DNA of 64,000 nt from Comamonas sp. BIGb0152 (GTDB taxonomy: Bacteria; Pseudomonadota; Gammaproteobacteria; Burkholderiales; Burkholderiaceae_C). The notes beneath the pieces were generated by a model. The model worked only from the letters and a program-made list of their open reading frames with translations. It did no database searches and had not been told where the DNA came from. Every line of letters starts with the position of its first letter. The stretch's first letter is position 1. This document shows positions 44,352 to 53,744 of the stretch, in pieces. The stretch lies in the NCBI RefSeq assembly GCF_024809975.1, contig NZ_JANUDY010000003.1, forward strand, positions 310,001-374,000, read 5' to 3'. A program made the translations under genes and the position numbers.

Positions 44352-45839
44352 TTACTGCTGCATGCCATCCCATTCGCTGTAATCATCTTCCGGCCCGCGC
44401 AGCACCCAGGTGTCCTTGGTGCCGCCGCCTTGCGAGGAGTTGACCACCAGCGATCCATCCTTGAGGGCCACCCGGGTCAGCCCGCCCGGCACCATCTGCA
44501 CCTCCTTGCCGCTGAGCACAAAGGGCCGCAGATCGATATGGCGCGGCGCAATACCGCTTTCCACATAGGTGGGGCTGCTCGACAGGCTGAGCGTGGGCTG
44601 GGCGATATAGCCGTTGGGCTTGGCCTTGAGCGCGGCGCGGAAGGCCTCAATCTCGGCGCGCGTGGACGCCGGGCCAATCAGCATGCCGTAGCCGCCAGCG
44701 CCATGCACTTCCTTGACCACCAGTTCATCGAGGTGGTCCAGCACATAGGCCAGGTCATCGGGCTTGCGGCACATCCAGGTCGGCACATTTTTCAAGATGG
44801 CTTCTTCGCCCAGGTAGAAGCGGATCATGGCCGGCACATAGGGGTAGACCGATTTGTCGTCCGCCACCCCCGTGCCCACGGCATTGCAGATGGCCACATT
44901 GCCCTTGCGGTAGGCGCGCATCAGACCAGCGCAGCCCAAGGTGGAGCTGGAACGGAAAACGGTGGGGTCGAGAAAGTCGTCATCGACCCGGCGGTAGATC
45001 ACATCCACCCGCTGCAAGCCCTGGGTGGTGCGCATGTACAGCACATCGTCACGCACCAGCAGATCCTGGCCTTCGACCAGCTCCACGCCCATCTGCTGGG
45101 CCAAAAATGCATGCTCAAAATAGGCGCTGTTGTACATGCCCGGGGTCAGCACCACCACGGTCGGGTTGTTGGCCGCATGGCTGGGCGCGCTGGCGCGCAA
45201 GGTGTCCAGCAGCAAATCGGGGTAATGCGCCACCGGGGCCACCGCATGGCTGCTGAACAGACCCGGGAACAAGCGCATCATCATGCGCCGGTTCTCCAGC
45301 ATGTAAGACACGCCTGAGGGCACGCGCAAGTTGTCTTCCAGCACATAGTAGGTGCCGCTGCCGTCCAACTCGGCGGCGCGCACGATGTCGATGCCGGCGA
45401 TGTGCGCATAGATGTCCATGGGCACATGCACGCCCCGCATCTCGGGCCGGTACTGGCTGTTGTCCAGCACCAGGTCGCGTGGCACGATGCCGGCCTTCAG
45501 AATCTCCTGGTCGTGGTAGACATCGTGGATAAAGCGGTTGAGTGCCGTCACACGCTGCACCAGGCCTTTTTGCATCTGGGCCCACTCTTGCGAGGGGATG
45601 ATGCGCGGGATCAGATCAAAGGGAATCAAGCGCTCGGTGCCCGAGCCGTCCTGGTCCTTTTCGCCGTAGACCGCGAAGGTGATGCCCACGCGCCGGAAAA
45701 TCAGCTCCGCCTCCTCACGCAAAGCCTGCATTTTCTCGAAGGGCTGCTGCAGCAGCCATTTGGCATAGCTTTGGTAGTGCGCTCTTTCTGCGCCGTTGGC
45801 ATAGGGCAGGCCCTGGTACATCTCATCGAACTTTTGCAT
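44352..45839 (-). CDS. Circularly permuted type 2 ATP-grasp protein
   Basis: A 495-residue protein with the marks of the DUF404/DUF407 group: IRFYLGEEAILKNVPTWMCR, LVVKEVHGAGGYGMLIGPAS (ATP-grasp nucleotide loop), YIAQPTLSLSS and RHIDLRPFVLSGKE. The C-terminus is Gly-rich (NSSQGGGTKDTWVL). It is predicted to form an amide bond on a peptide using ATP and is nearly always next to an alpha-E gene. The start MQKFDEMYQGLPYANGAERA at 45839 is the standard N-terminus. It heads a two-gene unit downstream of comEC, whose stop lies 59 bases upstream. Confidence 0.9.
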   Translation of the reverse strand: MQKFDEMYQGLPYANGAERAHYQSYAKWLLQQPFEKMQALREEAELIFRRVGITFAVYGEKDQDGSGTERLIPFDLIPRIIPSQEWAQMQKGLVQRVTALNRFIHDVYHDQEILKAGIVPRDLVLDNSQYRPEMRGVHVPMDIYAHIAGIDIVRAAELDGSGTYYVLEDNLRVPSGVSYMLENRRMMMRLFPGLFSSHAVAPVAHYPDLLLDTLRASAPSHAANNPTVVVLTPGMYNSAYFEHAFLAQQMGVELVEGQDLLVRDDVLYMRTTQGLQRVDVIYRRVDDDFLDPTVFRSSSTLGCAGLMRAYRKGNVAICNAVGTGVADDKSVYPYVPAMIRFYLGEEAILKNVPTWMCRKPDDLAYVLDHLDELVVKEVHGAGGYGMLIGPASTRAEIEAFRAALKAKPNGYIAQPTLSLSSSPTYVESGIAPRHIDLRPFVLSGKEVQMVPGGLTRVALKDGSLVVNSSQGGGTKDTWVLRGPEDDYSEWDGMQQ

Positions 45840-45898
45840 CGCAAAATCCTTTCTGGCTCCAGCAGCTTAGCAAGTTTCGCGCCACCAAAATCTAAGTA

Positions 45899-48532
45899 CT
45901 AACCTTCATCAGGAATTAGGGGCTGATTTGTTTTATTAATACCCGGCCCACCCTCTGGGCTGTTGGCGCTGGCAACCCCATGGTGCCAATAGCGCGGCCG
46001 CTGCTGCCGCTCACATGCCAGGGCCTGGGGCTGGTCGGAGCGCCAATAGGCTGCACCACAATCGACCGTATTGCGCAGCGCAATCTGCATCTCTTGGTAA
46101 CGCCGCTGCACCGGCAAGGCGGGGTGGCCAAAGCGGTTGCGGTAGCCCGTTTGCGCAACCGCCCAACGCGGGCCTACCGCCTCCAGCAGCAGCCGTGTAG
46201 ATGAAGTATTGCTACCGTGGTGCGGAGCCAGCATCAGATCGGCTTTCAAGAGCCCGGGGGATGCGGCATGGTGCCGAAGCATATCCCGCTCCTGGGCGCG
46301 CTCAATATCGCCAGGCAGCAAGGCCACCGCCGCATGGCCGCCCCATACAGCCGCTTCGATGCGCAACACGCAGCTGTAGGCATTGCCTGAATCGGTGCGC
46401 GGGCCCGAGCCACTGCCAGGCACGGGCCCTGCGTCCTCGGCCAGCGGGTACAGCACGCTGAAGCGCACGCCATCCCAGCTCCAGGCCTGGCCTGCTTGGC
46501 AGTCGCGCCAAGGGGCCGATGCCAACCCCAGGCGGCGGCGCTCATGGGGCAGCAGCGAGCCCAACAGGCCCAGCGGCCGCAGTTGCTCCAGCACCGCCTG
46601 GGCCCCTCCGCTGTGGTCCACATGGGCGTGGCTCAGCACCAGCAGATCGAGCCGGCCACTGTCCAGCCCGCGCGCGCCCAAGGCCTGCAGCGTGGGCACC
46701 ACCACCCGGTCGCCCGCATTGCTGCCCGGCCCATACAGCGGGCCCGCGTCATACAGCAGGGTATGCCGGGCCGTCTGCACCAGCACCGCCTGGCCCTGGC
46801 CCACATCCAGCGCCCACAGCGCAAACTGGCCAGGCAGGGGCCGCAGCGGCTGCCACCACAGCGCCGGCAGCAAACAGGGCAAGCCCAGCAGCCGCAGACG
46901 CCAAGGCCAGGGCAGCACCAGCCAGACGCCACCCACGATGGCGGCAAGCCCCGCCCAAGCTGGGGCTGCGGCCAGCCACAGCGCCGCGTGGGGCCAACGG
47001 GCCAGCCACTGCAACACGGCCATCAAAGGGTGTAGCGCCCAGGCCGCCGCCTCCCACAGCGCCGGCACCAGCACACCCAACAAGGCCAGCGGCGTGACCA
47101 CCCAGGTCACCCAGGGAATGGCCAGCAGATTGGCCAAAAAGCCCACCACCGACACCTGGCCAAACAGCAGCAGGGACAGGGGTGTGATCGCCAGGGTCAC
47201 CACCCATTGCTCGCGCAATAGCTGGACAACAGCCATCCGCAAGCGCCGCAGCCCACGCACGGCAGGCCCCGGCTCGGGTGCTGCGGGGCTGCGCCTGTCT
47301 ATGCCCCTGTCCGAAGCGAACAAAATGCCCACGGCCAAAAAGCTGAGCCAGAACCCCGCCTGCAGCAAGGCCATGGGCTGGGCCAGCACCACACAGACAC
47401 AGGCCAGCAGCCAGCGCATATACCAGGGCCACTGCCGGCCGCTGGAGGCCAGCGCCGCCACAACAACCAGCATCAGCACCGTGCGCTGCGCAGGAATGCC
47501 CCAGCCGCTGAACACCGCATACAGCCCGGCGCACACCACCCCACCCCACAAGGCCACGCGGGTGGCAGGCAGCCACAAACACAGACGGGGGCTGCACCGC
47601 CAGCCAAAGCCGATCATGGCGGCGGCCACCCAGGCAAACAAGGTGATGTGCAGCCCTGATATCGCCATCAAATGGGCCACCCCGGTGATGCGGAACACAC
47701 GCCAGTCTTCGCGGTCAATTGCGCGTTGCTCACCCGTGACCAGCGCCACCAGCACGCCTGCAATGCGGGCCTGCTGCGCCGCCTGCGGCTGGCCGGGCGG
47801 AGCGAGCTGCTGCACCATGGCGTCGCGGACATGCTGGCGCAGGCGCTCCACCCCATGGCCTTGCTGCGATGCCAGCAGTACGGGCTCCTGCGGCTTGCCA
47901 TGGCGCACATAGCCGGTTGCCTGCACGCCCTGCTCCCACATCCACATCTCGTAGTCAAAGCCATGCGGGTTCAGGCTGCCATGGGGCGCGCGCAAGCGCA
48001 GCGGCAGCCGCCAGCGCTGGCCCGCCTGCAGCAAGGGCAAGGCATGCTCGGCCGATGCAGGCTGCTCCGGCGCGATGCGCGCAAAGGCACGGTGGTCTGC
48101 GCGGTACCAGGACAGGTCCATCAGCGGTGGCACCCCCACCGGCGCGCCCTCGCGCCAGGCCCGCTCCGTCTTCAGGCGAAAGCGCTGGCCGCCCGTCACC
48201 GGCAATGGCATTGCTACCACCACGCCCTCCACTTGCAAGTCCACCCCTTCCAATGCCGGGCTCAATGCGGTCTGCGCCTGGTTGGCAGCGCGCAGGCCCG
48301 CCAGGCCAAAGGCCAGCGCGGCGGCGGCCAGGCAGCAGCATGCACGGTCAGGCCAACGTGCAGGTTTGCGCCAACACGCGAGCAACAAGCTCGCCGCCGC
48401 GCCCAGCAGCGCGCAGGCGGCATAGTACGCGCCGGGCCAGAGGCTGGCTTGGTGCAGCTGCAGCGCCGTGCCAGCCAAGATGCCCCACAACCATGCGCCA
48501 GGGCGCCAGCCGGAGCAAGAGGTCTCCTTCAT
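45899..48532 (-). CDS. comEC: DNA internalisation protein ComEC/Rec2
   Basis: An 877-residue inner-membrane protein of natural transformation that carries single-stranded DNA across the membrane. N-terminal helices lie at about 1-70. An OB-like DUF4131 segment follows, then the Competence domain with ITGVAHLMAISGLHITLFAW and WGIPAQRTVLMLVVVAALAS. The C-terminal metallo-beta-lactamase-like domain starts near 574 (ALDVGQGQAVLVQTARH), with VLSHAHVDHSGGAQAV near 630 and APHHGSNTSSTRLLLEAVGP. All domains are present and in frame. Other competence genes are not in the window. The ATG is preceded by AGGAGTCC-like sequence only weakly. Confidence 0.94.
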   Translation of the reverse strand: MKETSCSGWRPGAWLWGILAGTALQLHQASLWPGAYYAACALLGAAASLLLACWRKPARWPDRACCCLAAAALAFGLAGLRAANQAQTALSPALEGVDLQVEGVVVAMPLPVTGGQRFRLKTERAWREGAPVGVPPLMDLSWYRADHRAFARIAPEQPASAEHALPLLQAGQRWRLPLRLRAPHGSLNPHGFDYEMWMWEQGVQATGYVRHGKPQEPVLLASQQGHGVERLRQHVRDAMVQQLAPPGQPQAAQQARIAGVLVALVTGEQRAIDREDWRVFRITGVAHLMAISGLHITLFAWVAAAMIGFGWRCSPRLCLWLPATRVALWGGVVCAGLYAVFSGWGIPAQRTVLMLVVVAALASSGRQWPWYMRWLLACVCVVLAQPMALLQAGFWLSFLAVGILFASDRGIDRRSPAAPEPGPAVRGLRRLRMAVVQLLREQWVVTLAITPLSLLLFGQVSVVGFLANLLAIPWVTWVVTPLALLGVLVPALWEAAAWALHPLMAVLQWLARWPHAALWLAAAPAWAGLAAIVGGVWLVLPWPWRLRLLGLPCLLPALWWQPLRPLPGQFALWALDVGQGQAVLVQTARHTLLYDAGPLYGPGSNAGDRVVVPTLQALGARGLDSGRLDLLVLSHAHVDHSGGAQAVLEQLRPLGLLGSLLPHERRRLGLASAPWRDCQAGQAWSWDGVRFSVLYPLAEDAGPVPGSGSGPRTDSGNAYSCVLRIEAAVWGGHAAVALLPGDIERAQERDMLRHHAASPGLLKADLMLAPHHGSNTSSTRLLLEAVGPRWAVAQTGYRNRFGHPALPVQRRYQEMQIALRNTVDCGAAYWRSDQPQALACERQQRPRYWHHGVASANSPEGGPGINKTNQPLIPDEG

Positions 48533-48688
48533 CCAAGCATGCTATGCAGCACCGCACCCCAGCCCGACCCGGGCTTGCCCTAGCCTGCGCCGCATGCCCT
48601 CTGAGGCGACCCGGACCAAGCCGCCAAAGCAAGGCATTTGTGCCACACTTGGCACTTTGTGCCCGTCACCCATTTCTGAAAGGACTCC

Positions 48689-49150
48689 ATGAGCGTTTAC
48701 GACAAACTCCAGGCCCTCGGCATCAGCCTGCCGCCACTGGCCGTGCCCGCTGCCGCCTATCTGCCCTATGTGCAAACCGGCAACATGGTGTTTTTGAGCG
48801 GCCATATCGCCCGCAAAGATGGCAAGCCCTGGGTGGCGCAGTTTGGCCGCAGCATCAACACCGAAGAAGGCAAGCTCGCAGCCCGCGCCGTAGCCATCGA
48901 CTTGCTGGGCACCCTGCAGCACGCAGCTGGCGGCGACCTGAACCGGGTCAAGCGCGTGGTCAAGCTGATGAGCCTGGTCAACAGCACCGGCGATTTCACC
49001 GAGCAGCACCTGGTCACCAACGGCGCCAGCGAGCTGTTCGCCGAGGTGTTTGGCCCCGAAAAAGGCGCGCATGCCCGCAGCGCCTTTGGCGTCGCCCAGA
49101 TCCCCATGGGCGCTTGCGTAGAGATCGAGCTGATCGCTGAGCTGGCCTGA
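48689..49150 (+). CDS. RidA-family protein, copy 1
   Basis: A 153-residue YjgF/YER057c/UK114 protein. Members hydrolyse reactive imines and enamines made by PLP enzymes. Family segments are VFLSGHIARKDGKPWVAQFG and the C-terminal HARSAFGVAQIPMGACVEIE; Arg130 aligns with the catalytic Arg105 of E. coli RidA and the VEIE Glu is kept. It is longer than RidA (128 residues), with an extra N-terminal segment, as in the YjgF group near amino-acid and aromatic metabolism. A close copy follows at 49274. Confidence 0.9.
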   Translation: MSVYDKLQALGISLPPLAVPAAAYLPYVQTGNMVFLSGHIARKDGKPWVAQFGRSINTEEGKLAARAVAIDLLGTLQHAAGGDLNRVKRVVKLMSLVNSTGDFTEQHLVTNGASELFAEVFGPEKGAHARSAFGVAQIPMGACVEIELIAELA

Positions 49151-49273
49151 TCACGCTCCACGCCATACGGCGCCCATGCCCTGCGGGTATGGCGCCACAT
49201 TGTTTTTGCATGCGACTACGGTCGTACCTGCCTCTAAGATGCCCCTCTTCTACCCAGCAAGGACAAGACCAGC

Positions 49274-49735
49274 ATGTGCGTCTACGACCAACTCAAAGCC
49301 CTGAACATTGAACTGCCACCTGTGCGTACGCCCGCTGCAGCCTATGCGCCGTTCGCACAAACCGGCAAGCTGGTCTTCATCAGCGGCCACACGGCCAGCA
49401 AGAACGGCCAGCCCTGGACCGGCAAGCTGGGCAAGACCATGGACACCGCCGAGGGCCAGCAGGCGGCACGCTCGGTCGCCATCGACCTGATGGGCACCTT
49501 GCAGGCAGCAGTCGGCGGCGATCTGAACAAGGTCAAGCGCATTGTCAAGCTGATGAGCCTGGTCAACAGCACGGAAGACTTCACGGAGCAACACCTGGTT
49601 ACCAACGGTGCCAGCGAACTGTTGGCACAGGTCTTTGGCGCGGACAAGGGCGCTCATGCCCGCAGCGCCTTTGGTGTGGCCCAGGTTCCGCGTGGTGCCT
49701 GTGTGGAGATCGAACTCATTGCTGAAGTGGAATAA
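49274..49735 (+). CDS. RidA-family protein, copy 2
   Basis: A 153-residue paralogue of the preceding gene. They align without gaps; by hand 109 of 153 residues are identical, with most difference in residues 31-66 and near-identity from 84 to 150 (VKLMSLVNST, EQHLVTNGASEL, GACVEIELIAE). The equivalent catalytic Arg is present. This is a tandem duplication. The two may act on different imines or form mixed trimers; this is inference. It has its own ribosome binding site (AAGGACAAG) and terminator. Confidence 0.9.
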   Translation: MCVYDQLKALNIELPPVRTPAAAYAPFAQTGKLVFISGHTASKNGQPWTGKLGKTMDTAEGQQAARSVAIDLMGTLQAAVGGDLNKVKRIVKLMSLVNSTEDFTEQHLVTNGASELLAQVFGADKGAHARSAFGVAQVPRGACVEIELIAEVE

Positions 49736-49778
49736 ATCTGTAGATTAATCAATAGATTTCTCCCCTAAATCCCTACAG

Positions 49779-49804
49779 AAGCCGCAGCCATGCGGCTTTC
49801 TTGT
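49779..49804 (+). terminator. Terminator after the second RidA gene
   Basis: AAGCCGCA (49779-49786) and TGCGGCTT (49791-49798) with a GCCA loop, followed by TCTTGTT. It lies 44 bases after the stop. Confidence 0.7.
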
Positions 49805-49860
49805 TCGCGCCGTATCATGGCAGTCGTTTACCGAACCACCCTGCCCGATTGATATTAGCC

Positions 49861-51006
49861 ATGCAAGAGCCTCGCCCCGCATCCTCGCCCAACACCACCC
49901 GTGGCAACGGCAGCTTCAAGCGCCTGCGCAGCGGCTGGCTGGTGGCAACCGCCTGTTCCCTGGTGGCTTGCGCCTCCACCCCGGACGAGGACAGCCAGCG
50001 GCGCTACCAGGCATCGCCCCAGTACTCATCGACCGACAAGCGCTTTCAAAACCCGCCCAACCCGGCGGCCAAGCCCCATGCCGGGGGCTTTCAGATCTGG
50101 TCGCGCTTTTTGTTTGGCGACAAGACCGGCACGGTGCCGCAGGACAGCATTCCGGTCAACACCGTCACCCCGGCGCAGCTACAAGCGCTGCCGGCCGATG
50201 GCAACCATCTCATCCGCCTGGGCCATTCCTCGCACCTGCTCAAGCTCCAGGGCCAGTACTGGCTGATCGACCCGGTCTTTGGTGAGCGCGTGTCGCCCTT
50301 TAGCTTTATCGGGCCCAAGCGCTTCCATCCCACGCCGCTGCCGCTGCAGGACCTGCCACCGATTGCCGGCCTGATCCTGTCGCACGACCATTACGACCAC
50401 CTGGACGAGCCCACCATCAAGTTCCTGCTGGGCAAGGTCGAGCGCTACTTTGTACCGCTGGCCGTGGGTGCACGCCTGCGTGACATGGGCGTGGAGCCCG
50501 AGCGCATTGTGGAGCTGGACTGGTGGCAGCAGGAGCAGCATGCCGGGGTGGAAGTGACCGCTACCCCGAGCCAGCACTTCTCGGGCCGCACGCTCAGCGA
50601 CCGCAACAGCACGCTGTGGGCCTCCTGGGTGCTGCAAGCCGGTGGCCAGCGCATCTACTACAGCGGCGACACCGGCTACTTCCCCGGCTTCAAGGCCATT
50701 GGCGACAAGTTCGGCCCCATGGACATCGCGCTGATGGAAAACGGCGCCTACGACGCCTACTGGCCCTCCGTGCACATGACGCCGGAAGAAACCGTGCAGG
50801 CCTTTAGCGATGTGCGCGGCCAGGTGCTCTACAGCGTGCACAACAGCACCTTTGCGCTGGCCATGCATGGCTGGCGCGAGCCGCTGGACCGGCTCGCGGC
50901 ACTGGCCCAGCAGCAAGGTATCAGCCTGGCCACGCCGGAGATCGGCGAGGTGCTGACCGTGGGCCAAGCGCGCAGCAACAAGCAGTGGTGGGAAGCGCTG
51001 CGTTAA
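49861..51006 (+). CDS. MBL-fold metallohydrolase lipoprotein (UlaG/NAPE-PLD-like)
   Basis: A 381-residue lipoprotein with lipobox LVAC (Cys37) after a basic 24-residue start. The metallo-beta-lactamase fold begins at about 115 (HLIRLGHSSHLLKLQGQYWL). The zinc motif is LILSHDHYDHLDEPT (HDHYDH 175-180), followed by TPSQHFSGRTLSDRN and IYYSGDTGYFPGFKAIGDKF. This arrangement matches the UlaG/NAPE-phospholipase D-like branch, whose members cleave lactones or phosphodiesters. Location on the periplasmic side or outer membrane is inferred from the lipobox. The substrate is unknown. Confidence 0.9.
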   Translation: MQEPRPASSPNTTRGNGSFKRLRSGWLVATACSLVACASTPDEDSQRRYQASPQYSSTDKRFQNPPNPAAKPHAGGFQIWSRFLFGDKTGTVPQDSIPVNTVTPAQLQALPADGNHLIRLGHSSHLLKLQGQYWLIDPVFGERVSPFSFIGPKRFHPTPLPLQDLPPIAGLILSHDHYDHLDEPTIKFLLGKVERYFVPLAVGARLRDMGVEPERIVELDWWQQEQHAGVEVTATPSQHFSGRTLSDRNSTLWASWVLQAGGQRIYYSGDTGYFPGFKAIGDKFGPMDIALMENGAYDAYWPSVHMTPEETVQAFSDVRGQVLYSVHNSTFALAMHGWREPLDRLAALAQQQGISLATPEIGEVLTVGQARSNKQWWEALR

Positions 51007-51026
51007 GCGCCTGCTGGGAACCCCAA

Positions 51027-51045
51027 GGCTGCACACCGTGCAGCC
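51027..51045. terminator. Hairpin between convergent MBL and Bug genes
   Basis: GGCTGCAC and GTGCAGCC form an 8-bp stem with a 3-base loop. There is no T-run on either side, so termination activity is doubtful. Confidence 0.4.
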
Positions 51046-51061
51046 GCTGAGCTCAGCGCGT

Positions 51062-52048
51062 TCACTCCACCTCAATCTGGGCGCGCTGCGCCACATCGCG
51101 CATCAGCGGCAGCTCGCGCTCCACGCGGGCCTGCAGCGCACGGCCATTGCCCCATGCGGGGGTCAGGCCAATGCTTTCGAGCTTTTGCTGCATCTGCGGC
51201 TGCGCCATCACATCGGCCAAGGCCGCCTCCAGCTTGGCGCGTACTGGCTCGGGCAAGCCTGCGGGCGCCAAAAAGGCGAACCAGGTGCTCATGTCAAAGC
51301 CGGGATAGCCGCTTTCCGCCACGGTGGGCACATCGGGCAGCAAGGCCAGGCGCTTGGCCCCCAGCGCGGCGATGGGTTTGATCTTGCCGGCCTGGATCAG
51401 CGGCGTCGTCGCGACCACGGTATCCACGGCCAGCTGAACCTGGCCTCCCATCAAGGCCGTCAAACTGGGCGTGCTGCCATTGAAGGGCACATGCAGCATC
51501 TGCATGCCGGTGGTGCTTTTGAGCATTTCGCCACCGAAATGCACCGACGATGCCGGCCCAAAAGATCCGTAAGAGAACCGATCGGGCGCCGCCTTGGATT
51601 GCGCCACCAAGTCCTGCAACGACGTGGCCTTGACGGCATTGTTGGCCACCAGCACCAGGCCCATGTCAGCCACCAGCCCCAGCATGCTGAAGCTGCGCAT
51701 GGGGTCATAGGGCAAGGCCTTGCGCACCACCGGGTTCATCGCCAAGGTAGAGCTCGCCCCCAGGAACAAGGTGTAGCCATCGGCTGCGGCCTTGGCCACC
51801 TGCCCACCAGCCACCGCCGTGCCGGCACCGGGTCGGTTTTCCACAAAGACGGATTGGCCAAGCTTTTCGCTGAGCTGCGCGGCCAGCAGCCGGCCCAGAA
51901 TGTCAGTCGCACCGCCAGGCGCAAACGGCACCACCAGTTTGATCGCGCGCTCTGGGTAGCCCTGCGCCAATGCGGGGCGCCAGGCCAGGCCGGCAGCGCC
52001 AGCGGCCAGGTAAGTCAAAAAGCGGTGACGGGATATCGGCATGGACAT
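51062..52048 (-). CDS. Bug-family (tripartite tricarboxylate transporter) solute receptor
   Basis: A 328-residue periplasmic receptor. The signal peptide, with the basic start MSMPISRHRFLTYLAAGAAG, is cut near ALA/QG (residue 28). Next come the Bug signatures AIKLVVPFAPGGATDILGRL, VFVENRPGAGTAVAGGQVAK and LHVPFNGSTPSLTALMGGQV. It is encoded directly downstream of an amidase gene that is divergent from a LysR gene, so it probably binds a compound degraded by that amidase. No TctA/TctB genes are present. The start at 52048 is preferred to 52111, which lacks a signal-like start. Confidence 0.92.
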   Translation of the reverse strand: MSMPISRHRFLTYLAAGAAGLAWRPALAQGYPERAIKLVVPFAPGGATDILGRLLAAQLSEKLGQSVFVENRPGAGTAVAGGQVAKAAADGYTLFLGASSTLAMNPVVRKALPYDPMRSFSMLGLVADMGLVLVANNAVKATSLQDLVAQSKAAPDRFSYGSFGPASSVHFGGEMLKSTTGMQMLHVPFNGSTPSLTALMGGQVQLAVDTVVATTPLIQAGKIKPIAALGAKRLALLPDVPTVAESGYPGFDMSTWFAFLAPAGLPEPVRAKLEAALADVMAQPQMQQKLESIGLTPAWGNGRALQARVERELPLMRDVAQRAQIEVE

Positions 52049-52176
52049 GGGATCTACCTTTTTTGCTGAAGAAACGGGTGCCAGGGAGGAACCAGACAGC
52101 GGTTGCAGCAACGCCTGTCTGGATCGGAGCGCAGCCTCAGAAGACGCGCTGATGGAGGGGTCTACCGCGCGCGCTG

Positions 52177-53637
52177 TTAGCCGAGCAAAGGGCTGCGCAC
52201 CCTCGCATGGCCGCTGGCCTGGTCATAGGCATGGCCGATTTGCAGCAAGGCCTTGTCAGCCTGCACCGGCCCAATGATTTGCAGGCCCGCAGGCAGGCCA
52301 TGGGCGCCAAAGCCTGCCGGTACCGACAAGGCGGGCAAGCCGGCCATCGTGGCCCCCACCACGGTCTGCATCCAGCGGTGGTAAGTATCCATGCTGCGGC
52401 CGCCCACGGCATGGGGCCAGTCCAGCTCGGCGTCGAATGGGAACACCTGGGCAGCAGGCAGCACGACAAAGTCATAGCGCTCAAACAGGCGGCGCAGCAC
52501 CTCGTACCAGCTGCTGCGCACCTTGGCGGCGGCATAGATATCCATACCCGACAGCGCGCGGCCCCGCTCCATCTCCCACAGCGCCTCAGGCTTGAGCAGT
52601 GCGCGCTTGTGCGGGTCGTCATACAGCGCAGCATTGGCGCCTGCCACGCTGAAGCTGCGCAGGTCGATCCAGGCGCGCCACAGCTGCTCCAGGTCAAAGT
52701 CCGGCACGACCTCCTCCACCGTGCAGCCAATGTCGGCAAAGGCACCTAGCGCTGCGCGGCAGGTATCGAGCAGGCCCGGCTCGGTGGGCAGGTGCCCGCC
52801 CAGGTCGCCCAGCCAAGCGATCTTGCGGCCCTTGAAGTCGCGCTCCAGCCCCTGGCCCCAGTTCTGCGGTCCGTCGCTGCGGCGCGTGAGCGGCAGGCGG
52901 GCATCAAAGCCCGCTTGCACCGACAGCAGCAAGGCCAGATCGGGAATATCGCGCGCCATAGGCCCGGCCACGCTGAACTGCTGGAAGAACACCTCATCGC
53001 CCGGCCCATGCGGCACACAGCCCACCGAAGTACGCAGGCCGTAGACATTGTTGAAAGCCGCTGGCGTGCGCAGCGAGCCCATCATGTCCGAGCCATCCGC
53101 TACCGGCAGCATGCGCAGGGCGACGGCCACCGCAGCGCCGCCGCTGCTGCCACCGGCCGAGCGGCTGGGGTCAAACGCATTGCCTGTGGTGCCGTAGACC
53201 GGGTTGTAGGTATGGCCGCCCAGGCCAAACTCCGGCGAATTGCTGCGCGCCACAAACAGCGCGCCGCCCGCGCGCATGCGCTCAAACACCACCGCATCGC
53301 TGCTGCTGACCTGGCCTTGGAAGATGGGTGAGCCCTTGGTGGTGACCATGCCCGCTGCTGGCGAGATATCTTTGGGCGCCTGCGGAAAGCCGTGCAGTGG
53401 GCCCCGGCTATGGCCCTTGGCCAACTCGGCATCCAACTGCGCCGCCTGGGCCAGCAGGGGCTCGCGCGGCATGGGCGCGACCAGCGCATTCACCTGTGGG
53501 TTGAGCCTGTCGATCTGGGCCCAGAAGGCCTGCAGCACCTCGGTGCAGGACAGCGCGCGCTGCTGGATGGCGGCGGACAGCGCCACGGCACTCATCTCGA
53601 CGATGCGGTTGTCGGCAGGAACTGGCTGGGATGGCAT
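52177..53637 (-). CDS. Amidase (amidase-signature family)
   Basis: A 486-residue amidase with the Ser-cisSer-Lys triad: Lys89 in PQAPKDISPAAG, the Gly/Ser-rich SAGGSSGGAAVAVAL (162-167), and nucleophile Ser188 in DGSDMMGSLRTPA. The canonical GTDxGGS is changed to GSDMMGS (Thr to Ser, Gly to Met), a variation seen in some subfamilies. It hydrolyses an amide; the substrate is unknown. It is probably co-transcribed with the Bug receptor gene and controlled by the divergent LysR protein. Confidence 0.9.
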   Translation of the reverse strand: MPSQPVPADNRIVEMSAVALSAAIQQRALSCTEVLQAFWAQIDRLNPQVNALVAPMPREPLLAQAAQLDAELAKGHSRGPLHGFPQAPKDISPAAGMVTTKGSPIFQGQVSSSDAVVFERMRAGGALFVARSNSPEFGLGGHTYNPVYGTTGNAFDPSRSAGGSSGGAAVAVALRMLPVADGSDMMGSLRTPAAFNNVYGLRTSVGCVPHGPGDEVFFQQFSVAGPMARDIPDLALLLSVQAGFDARLPLTRRSDGPQNWGQGLERDFKGRKIAWLGDLGGHLPTEPGLLDTCRAALGAFADIGCTVEEVVPDFDLEQLWRAWIDLRSFSVAGANAALYDDPHKRALLKPEALWEMERGRALSGMDIYAAAKVRSSWYEVLRRLFERYDFVVLPAAQVFPFDAELDWPHAVGGRSMDTYHRWMQTVVGATMAGLPALSVPAGFGAHGLPAGLQIIGPVQADKALLQIGHAYDQASGHARVRSPLLG

Positions 53638-53721
53638 GGCTTGTATGTCTCTTGGATGTCAGAAAAATCCAGCATAGGCAATGCCGCCCATTTCGACAAT
53701 CACAATTTTTTGCGGTTATCG

Positions 53722-53736
53722 TTGCGTTTTTTGCAA
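53722..53736. promoter_or_regulatory. LysR-type operator between amidase and LysR genes
   Basis: TTGC-N7-GCAA is a perfect interrupted palindrome with T-N11-A form, nine bases upstream of the LysR ATG and 85 from the amidase start. It fits an autoregulatory and activating site. Confidence 0.5.
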
Positions 53737-53744
53737 AGCAGACT

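Noticed and set aside
46383-47912. Open frame of 509 codons antisense to comEC
   Set aside because: Ser/Arg/Pro-rich translation without domains, opposite an intact ComEC.
49168-49208. Hairpin after the first RidA gene as a terminator
   Set aside because: The GGCGCC arms need a bulge and the loop is poor; a T-run follows, but the structure is too weak to list.
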